Part shown: one piece after another, positions 55,425-64,000 of the stretch
Position numbering within the stretch: the stretch's first letter is position 1
Layout of the letters: every line of letters begins with the position of its first letter
Assembly (NCBI GenBank): GCA_003184365.1
Contig: NKYR01000006.1
Span: forward strand, 186,001-250,000
DNA length: 64,000 nucleotides
Direction of reading: 5' to 3'
DNA from: Evernia prunastri
Lineage: Eukaryota > Ascomycota > Lecanoromycetes > Lecanorales > Parmeliaceae
Made by a program: the position numbers and the translations under genes
Notes under the pieces: generated by a model
The model's database searches: none
Told to the model about the DNA's origin: nothing
What the model saw: the letters and a program-made list of their open reading frames with translations, nothing else

Positions 55425-56748
55425 CTATGGGTTTGACTTGACAAACTCGACACCTGCATGCACAAGTCAACCATGGTGCACTGCCAGTCAGGAGGCTTTG
55501 ATACTGGCGCCAAAGACTTACCTTTGTCAATGTTCTTCTTTAGATCCTTCAAAGCCGCATCCAACAGCTCCTGCTCCTTTGGCGTGATCTTGCCGACCTC
55601 ATGAATCTTTTCCACACCGTTTGGTCCCAGCTCCACTTTCGAGGCGAAGAAGTCAATTCCTTGGTCTTTGTATAGCGGGCTGTCCACGAATGTCGGCTCT
55701 ACAACGCCTTTCTGTCCCTGAGCAGCCTTGAGTAAGCTCTCGGCAAAGCGGGCACCAGCCATCGCCATCGAGAGCGTAGCTGATCCAGCACCGCCCTTGG
55801 CCTTGACAACCTCGTCACCACCAAATTGCACGCGGTAGACGAAGTCATCCAGATCCTTACCCTCAAGACTGTATCCGGATTGGCTCAAGAGTGGCACAAT
55901 CGTTGGCCCCGAATGGCCTCCCACAACGGTGATGTTTTCGTCAGCGGGATCCGTGCTCTTATGTTGCGAAATGAAACGGCTTGCGCGGACCACATCGAGG
56001 GTTGTGACACCAAAAAGGCGCTTGGGGTTGTATATTCCTTTCGATTTGAAGATCTCGGCACAGATCGGTACAGTGCTGTTGACGGGGTTCGAGATCACGA
56101 GAATATTTGCGTCAGGGGCGGCGTCTGCGACGGCTTTGGCGAGGTCACGGACGATGGAGGCATTGGTGTTGAAGAGATCTGTAGATGAAGGCTGTCAGAA
56201 AAGGCAACATGCATAGTCAGACCGAGCATGGATGGAAAGCGGGCGTATAGACTTACCATCACGTGTCATGCCTGGTTTCCGGGGCACACCTGCAGGGATG
56301 AGGACAATTTCTGCGCCGGTGAGAGCTTGTTTCAAGCCATTGGCGTCAGGTTCGTAGCCGGTGACAACGCTCTTAGTGTTGATGTGGCCAATATCAGCGG
56401 CGACACCTACCCTCAAAATCAGCGGTAGTCTCTAAGATATCGCCTTATACTGCTAACCAGGTCCGCCTTTGATATCGTATAGTGCAAGCTCAGTGACTCG
56501 TGGATTCAGCTTCATCAGCAAGGAAAGTGGCTGTCCAATTCCTCCCGCGCCACCTAGGACGGTGACTTTCGATGCCTGATGAGTATTGTCAGTGCCATAA
56601 CTGACAAGCTTTCGAGGATTGAGCTGCAGCAGTTGGTGCCCGTGGAGCTGTTGGAGCTTCGTACTTGTCTGACTGTTGCTGAGAAAGCTCTCCTCTGGCA
56701 AGCGCCGAGGATAGGCCTAGAGGCGAACAGAGTTCTTGAGGCGATCAT
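55425..56748 (-). CDS. Malate dehydrogenase, mitochondrial
   Basis: A matrix enzyme of the TCA cycle and malate shuttle that interconverts malate and oxaloacetate with NAD. Five exons (56748-56665, 56575-56458, 56406-56257, 56178-55522, 55453-55425) close in phase to 345 residues. The N-terminus [20 protein letters not shown] is a basic presequence cut before [20 protein letters not shown], which holds the NAD-binding loop. The substrate-binding loop is [20 protein letters not shown], with the two arginines that contact the dicarboxylate. [11 protein letters not shown] follows, and the catalytic histidine is in [14 protein letters not shown]. The last, 29-base exon gives VEFVKSNP after the intron. 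A peroxisomal isoform is less likely, because there is no PTS1 and the presequence is mitochondrial. Confidence 0.97.
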
Positions 56749-57557
56749 GATCTATACAGCTTAATGTCAAGCTAAGATTGAGTGGAAGGACTGAAGCAAT
56801 TGCTGGATGTGAGATGCGGCCAAATGGATGGACAGAGAAAAGCTTTGACGAGTCGGAAGCTCGGCACTTCTGAAACTTTTTACGCTATGCCAGAATGATT
56901 CTAGCTACAAAGCCTTGACAGAGCCGAGTACTTTCAACCCTCAAACATCTTTTGATCGCTTCATAAGTTCATGATCTGGTACATCTTACGACCAATGTTG
57001 AAATGAGACGCTACCTCGAGATACAATACGTAAACTGTCAGAAAAGTATGAATAAGTCCTACATCTGTCGCTGGAGTTCAAGCGAAACCTAAGGATCTCG
57101 AGCTCTGATCTATGGTAACAATCTACACGATATTGCACTTACGGATTATGCAAGAGGCATCTGTTGGAGAACGCCTTAAAGTGCCGTTGGATAGGTAAGA
57201 GAAATCCACCTTATACTGTTGTCCATTTCGTCAGATTGTCTATCGGTATCGCGTAGTAGAAGCTTTACATGAGAGGCAATGGCATTTGTGGAGGCTGTCG
57301 CTTGCGGCAGTATACTCATACTTTTTTGTAAGAAATTGATCTTTCCGACGTTTCAAGCACATTTGAAGCACTCAACGTCATTGTTCGCTGCTAGACAACT
57401 GATTGGAGCTGTCTGTGCGTCTGATTACGATAACCTCTTCAACCATTCTTCTTACCCACCTTGCCTCACAATCTTTCTTTTAGCTCAAGGTAAAGACTGA
57501 AATTTGATCTCTGCGTTGCTTAGCGAGTGGGTATGTGTAGTCCCAACTATCTTGGCA
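56749..57557. other. Intergenic between divergent MDH and unknown secreted-protein genes
   Basis: About 0.8 kb. The divergent promoters lie here; no gene is recognised. Confidence 0.5.
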
Positions 57558-58703
57558 ATGATGTTTCTCATATCTGTATTGTTATGGATCTTCGCATTGG
57601 CCGTCCTACAACGGGTCAGAGCAGAGGACACGGTCAGCAGCGGTAATTATCTCATCACTCGATGCAACTCTGGACTTCCTGACTCCGAAGCGTCCAAGTT
57701 GCAAAATCTTTTGCCACAGGTGTACGATGGATTACAAAGGGTTATTGCAGACCTCCAGTTAGGCACCGTTTCTAAGCATGGCTACGGTGTGTTCTTCAAA
57801 GACGACTCAAGCAAAGCAGAAGTATTGCAAGTTTATCAGAAAATAGCCGCTGGCGCTAGTGTTCTGGTTGGCCGCCCAAACACGGATACCATTTATTCAC
57901 GACACCCAACTTTTATATGTGCCAATAACAACCCAGAAACCGACCTCCTCTACCAGATCTGCATTAAATCGCCGCAAGCTCCACTCATGACTTGGCTGTA
58001 CACCGAGTTGATACCTCTCTGTCCGGTGTTCTGGGTCATCAAGGAAACAGCAAGGCTTTCTGATTGTCCGCTGGTTGTAGCGAATACCCTAACCCCGAAT
58101 GATGACCGGCTGCTTCAAAACCAGGAGGCTCTTCTTATAGGCAGTCTGGTGCATTTTTATCACGAACATTCACCGGATATGATCTCCTTGATCGGGGACG
58201 CTTTGGAGCTGAGTGCTCCGTCGTCCTTGAAGAACCCGCCGAACTATGCCCTCTATTATGCAGGTGAGGGCTTAATGCCTCCTACACTTGCAAAGTAGTA
58301 ACCAAGCTAATAGTGTTGACGCTTGGCAGCCGTGCAGGCCGGCTGCACCAAGTTCCCCGATATGCAAAGACCACACGACGACTTGCGCCGCCTACTGGAA
58401 GAATCTGCCGATTCGAACAGTTCCAACGCTACATTGCCAACCTATCCCGAAATCTCCTCATCCGTAGCAGTACCGCCTGCTCTCAACCCCTTGCAGGACT
58501 TCTGTAACAGCGCAGTGTATGCGCCCAACGCGAGTGTCTGTTGTGATGAGAGCACAGGTCTATGGGTGCCAGCACCAGTGATAAGAGATGGACCTGCAGT
58601 AAACGTGAGCGCAAGTTGTCCGCCAAACTCAGGAGGAACAGGCAGCGTGGGCACAGAGACTGGAGTAATCAATACACGGAGAAGGAGGATGATCAATGTC
58701 TAG
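57558..58703 (+). CDS. Secreted protein of unknown function
   Basis: Two exons (57558-58263 and 58330-58703) give 381 or 380 residues minus intron-encoded ones, that is 359 in the spliced product. The N-terminus MMFLISVLLWIFALAVLQRV is a signal peptide or signal anchor. Then SEASKLQNLLPQVYDGLQRV and HGYGVFFKDDSSKAEVLQVY suggest helices. PTFICANNNPETDLLYQICI, LIPLCPVFWVI and LSDCPLVVANTLTPNDDRLL hold the paired cysteines. A histidine-rich word, SLVHFYHEHSPD, sits where a metal site might be. The second exon adds GCTKFPDMQRPHDDL and a Pro/Ser/Asn-rich cysteine-containing tail. I have seen similar uncharacterised secreted proteins in ascomycetes. A metalloprotease-like fold is possible, but no HExxH is present, so no activity is assigned. 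Confidence 0.78.
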
Positions 58704-61500
58704 TAGAGGCATGACTGTAAATACTGCATAAGTTTTTTGGGAAATACCGCAATCGATCGGGTACATTACAGCACAAATGGGAGCTGTTCTGTGGGTCTCT
58801 TGGCGATTCTGTCGCCTCCAGCGGAAAGACTCGGGACTAGGGCCAGCGCAAGAACGCCAATGGTCACTGTCAAATATACAGATGATGACCGTGTTGCGAC
58901 TCGTGTCCAGTATGCTCTGCTACTTCGCGCTGTTTGGAATAAGTCATCTGCGATTCAGAGAAAATACGTCTTTATTTATCGACAAAGTGGGACTTCTCCC
59001 ACTGCTGGTCAATTGAGCCTCTGCAACTCTGCATCACGGAGTGGGAACGATGAAGCCGGTGCCGCATCCAGCCAGGTCTTCTTACAGAGACCATCTTTCA
59101 CTTGCCTTTCGCTTGCCACCCCTTCAACAAGTGGATCTACAAAACCACCTACCTTCTCTTCCCTCAGATTCAATCCTTCACCGACCGCGTCTTGACGAAA
59201 ACCCTGCTATGCTGGCCATTTTGTCGAAGCTACGTCGACTCACATTTGATAGTGATGGCAGAGCCCCCCACCCTGGCGACCTCTAGACATCCGATTCAGA
59301 TGACTCGGCGGTGTCGCGGGTTCCTAGAGCTTCCGGTGGGATCTCAGATGAGGTTGGGAGCCTACAGGTCGTTTCTTGAGGATTCTAGAACAATTGAGTG
59401 TGCATGGAAATGGTCGGGTCCAGACCTTCTATTTCTTGCTAAAAGTCCCGGCCTTGGCTTCCTTGATGCCGCGCTGTAGTAGACGCTGTCATCCCTTCTG
59501 GTCTGTTGGTTGGGGTTGTCAGAGGCGGAGCCCATGAAAACGAGTGGTATTCTGGATAGTGTTTCCAGGCTTCCGCCCGCTAGGACGAACGATCCTCATG
59601 CTGAGCACGGATGCGGCCGCTACGCTCAAGTCTCCACATGCAGACGCATCTTTACAGGTCAAAACATGTCTCATGGCTCGCAGTGCACACGCTTCGGTTA
59701 GTTCGGATGACATTGCTCTGTTGAGGTGGCTGAAAAGCAATCATGGCCACCCCAAACCTCGTGAATCAATCCTCGTAATTAACCACGACATAGCAGCACC
59801 TACTCGCCCCAAAAGTAGTTCGGCCTCTGAAGGAGAAGGCCGCCAGAGGACCCTGACTTCGGACCACCAAAAAACTACCAAAAACACGACCTCACGCTTT
59901 GCTCTGGCGCTAGGGGAGACTCGGGCAATTGCAAGGATGGGAGCCGCCTGTCAATAACGATCACTTCGACTTATGCTTGGCTCTTTGGCAGATAGTGCAA
60001 ACATCGCTAACAAGTACAAGCAACTCTGCGTGACTTTTAGGCAATTAGCCGACGCGAGAATATGGACCGGGGCGTCAGAGGTTGTGAGATTCTGCCAACC
60101 ATAAGCCACTTGCTGCTCGGGAAAGGTGTGAGGAGAGTACAAGAAATTAGGATCCAGAGTTCCCGGGGTGGAGCGCATGTAAGATGAAAAGAGAGTCCGA
60201 ATGGGGATGCGCTCATCTGAAGAGCCGCGCCAGTATCGCACAAGCTGCCCTAATTCCCGACACCAAAGAGTGTATATCAGATATTCTTGTTGCAGGTGCA
60301 GATACTAGCATCTTGCAGCGTGATGAGGAGTAATCCAGTACATGATGTGCCAGGATAAGTCGCAGAAGCCTCTGGTTGACAAGGGTGCCTTCATTTCATT
60401 ACCACTTTTCTGTCTCATATTCGAATGAAATATGCACCTCATCCTCACCGGCACCAGATTATATGCAAACATTTGGTCCTTCCTATCGCCGAGCCTAGCT
60501 GGCCTGAAGAGATGTTCTCGTACGAGTACCCTAGCGCTAGGAAAATTCCCCTCTTGAGTCGACACGGCATGGACCTTGAGTGCACCTACAGCTATACACA
60601 GTTGTACGCGGACAGGACAGAAAACGCACTAGCCCCGGAAAATGGAGAACGGAATCAAGAGTCATACGCTAGTGCAGAGCGAAAGTTCGTGATGCTGCTA
60701 ATAGACAACGTGAATGAAACACTACGCACGACGATGCCTTATGCGACTCGATCACCGGCAGCCACATTGTGACGGCTGGCTTGCAATGCCTCATACTCGA
60801 GCAAGCTCGTAACGAGTCGATCGCTGCTGTGCGTTGCTGGCGAGGACAATTGATATCGTGCCGCAATATACATTTCCAGAAGTACCAGCCATTCGCCTCT
60901 CACGGAGATCGGGTGGAGAAATCCTCGGAAGGAAATCTCGTATGGACGTAACACGCATGCCAGCCCGACTTTTTTTTTGTGGCAGTCTTTGTATATTTCG
61001 ATACCGTCAGGGTTTCTTGTGGGCTTGCGACGGCCACAGCATGTCTAAACTTGGCATTTTGAAACGAGAGCTCTCCTGTCTGCATACAGTGCATCATTAT
61101 TCTCCACGAACGCAAACTGCAGATTTGCACCATCAGATTTCGTCGAACTCCCACTATTCCTCTGAAGCGTTGGATTGCCGCCCGAAGCGACAGCATTCGC
61201 AACCTGTATTACTGTTCTTGGCATTAGTCTACAAGTGTCAAGAGACTGCATGTTTTCTCATTCTCCTCTCATCGCCTGCATCAGCAGTACGCACTGTGGC
61301 CCTAATCTAAAAGCTTAGATGGTATAAAGGATTACATGATGGCCGCGATGGTCACTGAGCTCCCATCGAAGACTTCCAGACCTGCAGCTGTCTAGGATTG
61401 ATTGTCCACAGCCAACAGCACTGTTACATTGATGAAACATTTCAATTCTTATTTTGCATGAGCGTTCTGACATTCTCCACTTCTCCAACCCGTTCCTTAC
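58704..61500. other. Gene-poor stretch of about 2.8 kb
   Basis: No convincing gene. Frames at 58777-59286, 59102-59479, 59544-59957 and 60425-60772 contain some leucine-rich or protein-like words but cannot be spliced into a recognisable product. They may be relics. The part before 61500 is the 3' flank of the FAD oxidase. Confidence 0.5.
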
Positions 61501-63445
61501 CTAGCTTCCAGCCGAAACCCTACATAGCCTCCCCGGGCTCTCAATCTCCGACTCGTCACTGCCTACAGCGGTGGCGGCGTAGAAGATATCGCTGGGGTCA
61601 TACTTCGCCTTGATGGAGCGCAGACGCGGGTAGTTGACTCCGTAGAAGGTCTCTTGCCAGTTCGGCTGGTATGGGTCTCCCTATCCTTGTCAGCAAACCT
61701 TCGGACGCGCAGCGGATTTGAAATGAAATACTTCATTGAGGTAACACCCCGACCCCGGGGTGATGTTCTCCAACTGCGGCAAGAGCACATTCGTCATTTC
61801 CTCCTGCAGCTTCACCATGTCCGAAAGCGGCGCTGTGAAGTTCCATGGTCTTTTCCAAAATTAGTCACATTCACTTCCCTGTACTAGTCCACTGGAACCT
61901 GAATTTGGAACACACTCACGTCGTGATAACCGAATCAATCAGCGCATCCCTCCAAGCCGGCAGCACCGCATTATCCACATTCCCCGCAACACTGAAGTTC
62001 ACGTTCAAAGCTACGCCGCAGAACAAAGGCGCCGATTCCTGCTCATTGATCGTTCTTATCGCAGCGGTAAGCGCATCGGTATTACTCTCTACCACCGAGC
62101 GAGGTATCAGACGGCCACCGTACTGCGCGGTGCCGACCTCGATTGGGAGCTGGAACGTGTTGAATTCATCCAAGTAGGTAGGAAAGTCCGTCGGACCGGT
62201 CATGTTGTACTTGATCCCAAGATTATTCAACGCATCGAGGAAAGGCTGGAGAAGCTCTTTAGCTTCCGAAGCCGGGATACCAGGACCCGTGAACGGCGTG
62301 AGGGTGAAAGCCGTGCTGGTGACATAGTACACCGTCATGGCGCCGGCATCCACGAGCTTCGGGAGATTCTCATGCCAGGCGGTCAGGGCCGCGTAATAAG
62401 TATCTGTCGATATCCCCTCGCTTGAGAACGTGAGATTGGCACCCGAGACGGGTATATCGACATGTGCTTTCGACGTCAGCGACCACACCACCCCATAGGT
62501 GCCCCCTCCGCCTCCGCTGAGCGCCCAATACAAATCCGCGTTCTCCCTCGGGTTTGCCCTCACAAACTCTCCGGTTCCAGTAACGACTTCCCATTCCAGC
62601 GTCTGATCAGCAGCTAGACCGTACTTCGACGCTAAGGCCGAATGGCCCCCTCCTTGCGTGTATCCGCCGGCGAGGCCAACGGTCGGGCATTCGCCTCCGG
62701 TGAAAGAATATCCGACTTGGTGTGCGGCGGCGTAGGCTTCGAAGCCTTGGACGCCGGCGCCCATTTTGATCGCTTTGCCCGTGTAGGCAGCGGTTTTGTA
62801 GTCGATGAAGGAGATGTTTTTGAGGTAGTGAGTCCAGATTGCGAGAGCGAAGGCACCGGTTGACTTTCCGTTGTAGCTGTTTCGGTTAGGATGGTAGCAG
62901 TGGAACTGGGTGGTCGCTGGATCGGACTACTCACTCGTGGCCTGTGTTCCTGATGACGAGTCTGATGTTGTTTTTCGTTGCGAACGCGATCCCTTTCGCA
63001 ATATCTGAAGGCTCAGTGACATTGATGGCGTAATCCACATAGTTACCCAGTGTGCAAGGTCGAGACTCCGGAGTGCAAGGGTCGCAGCTCTGATTGGCGT
63101 AGAACGGCGCCATGATAGATGAAGACGACATGAAACTGGTACCTTCAGCATGTGGTAAAATTCATAACGTTCCAAGACTGACTGTTCTTGCGGCAAGAGC
63201 CAATTCTCCTGCAGAGATTTGCAGACGGTAGCATTGTAAGTAGGGTCGTGACATGGTGACCCCAGTGGAACTGTTGCAACCAGCCTGCCGCCCACAGAGC
63301 TGTTCAGTGCTGCCCATTCCGCTTGAGATGGCCAGCAGCTTTCTCCTGGGTAACAACGACACTGGGTGGATGGCGCCAAAGCTGTGGTACCAGTACAGAG
63401 GTAGGCTAAACCTACAGCCAGAAAAATTCGTAACAAGAACATCAT
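61501..63445 (-). CDS. Secreted FAD-linked oxidase, berberine-bridge/VAO type
   Basis: Five exons (63445-63183, 63135-62935, 62876-61920, 61849-61732, 61680-61501; introns of 47-70 bases) close in phase to 572 residues. MMFLLRIFLAVGLAYLCTGT is a signal peptide. The FAD-binding (PCMH) domain has SSSSIMAPFYANQSCDP, YVDYAINVTEPSDIAKGIAF and IRNTGHDYNGKSTGAF, whose His is the expected covalent FAD site. GGECPTVGLAGGYTQGGGHS carries the cysteine used for a second covalent bond in bicovalent members. YWALSGGGGGTYGVV follows. The C-terminal BBE segment is WQETFYGVNYPRLRSIKAKY and DPSDIFYAATAVGSDE. Such enzymes oxidise sugars, alcohols or alkaloid-like metabolites and release hydrogen peroxide. The substrate is unknown, and no biosynthetic cluster surrounds the gene in this window. 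Confidence 0.94.
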
Positions 63446-64000
63446 TACACACTGGTTCCAAGATGAATAAATGTCGCTTCTGCAGTGATTAAGGCTCTTG
63501 TGCATGAGAATGATTGTTTATGAATCTATGTAAATGTCAGAAGGGAAGACATGCTAAGACGCTAGTAAAACCCTTCTTAACACATATAACATTGCCCCCT
63601 GTGGGACCCTGATAGGAGATGAAATCAGAGGCACTGACGTATTTATGATGTGTTAATCATCGAGAAGCATGTCGGTGCCCTACCATTCAAATCATCGAGT
63701 TGTCGTGCATAAGCTCAGGACTACATGCTGCCATTACTAATTAGAATCTTTTCAAAAGAGAGCGTTGAGTCTTTCTGTGGATGTTAAGTGGACGGCAAAA
63801 TCTGAAAAGGCGCATGCATATCAATCCATCTTCTCTTCATGTGGGTCCTTGCCAGTCTTATTCGAGGTCTTCTCTCCGCAGGATTCGATCTAAAGAGCCG
63901 TTTTATCCGCCCCCTCACGCTTGCCTATTTAAGGCACCTCACACAAAATTGGAGTTCTGAATATGAGGGGTCCTGTGCTTCCCCCTTGCATTCCATGATG
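63446..64000. other. Upstream region of the FAD oxidase to the window edge
   Basis: Nothing recognised apart from the expected promoter of the minus-strand oxidase. Confidence 0.5.

Noticed and set aside
1..64000. CRISPR arrays, rRNA genes, prokaryotic operons, a secondary-metabolite cluster
   Set aside because: None of their signatures was seen. The window is ordinary fungal nuclear DNA, and no backbone synthase (PKS, NRPS, terpene) is present.

Overview
The window is nuclear DNA of a filamentous ascomycete. The evidence is short introns of about 47-126 bases with GT...AG ends and CTAAC/CTGAC-like branch sites, single-gene transcription units on both strands, and typical Pezizomycotina families: a Cdc3/AspB septin, DUF3176-like membrane proteins, a rhodopsin-domain membrane protein and F-box families. 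The degenerate F-box clusters suggest a Dothideomycete, but that placement is inference. Gene models were spliced by hand; for all but a few, the reading phase closes exactly across every intron.

Left part (1-13 kb): the 5' part of a peroxisomal 3-ketoacyl-CoA thiolase with a PTS2 signal runs off the left edge. Then come four copies, mostly broken, of one F-box family (955-5014), thiamine pyrophosphokinase, an AT-rich gap, a large membrane protein, and a small secreted protein lying between two diverged direct copies of a non-coding repeat.

Core part (13-28 kb): a dense housekeeping block. Mia40 (disulfide relay import) and an OM14-like mitochondrial outer membrane protein sit tail to tail. 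They are followed by the ER-Golgi SNARE Bos1, a small two-span membrane protein, the septin, a Pom33/Per33 (TMEM33) protein, a SulP/STAS anion transporter, a 69-bp TA-flanked foldback element with pogo/Fot1-like ends, and an SDR oxidoreductase.

Middle part (28-42.7 kb): a possible small gene, a pepsin-like protein with altered active-site loops, a DUF3176-type membrane protein, a small CFEM-like protein that only appears after splicing, the eight-exon NMD factor UPF2, and a small two-exon gene of unknown role.

Right part (42.7-64 kb): a second F-box-type cluster, with two intact leucine-rich-repeat-like genes and two decayed paralogues, plus a rhodopsin-domain membrane protein. Then an NmrA-like protein, an 18-N scaffold gap flanked by two near-identical 152/158-bp copies (very likely overlapping contig ends), mitochondrial malate dehydrogenase, an unknown secreted protein, a 2.8-kb stretch without a convincing gene, and a secreted berberine-bridge-type FAD oxidase.

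No operon, CRISPR array, rRNA, convincing tRNA or biosynthetic gene cluster was seen. The unusual material is the decaying F-box clusters, the small foldback element, the repeat pair around the secreted-protein gene, the active-site-divergent pepsin-like protein and the assembly artefact.
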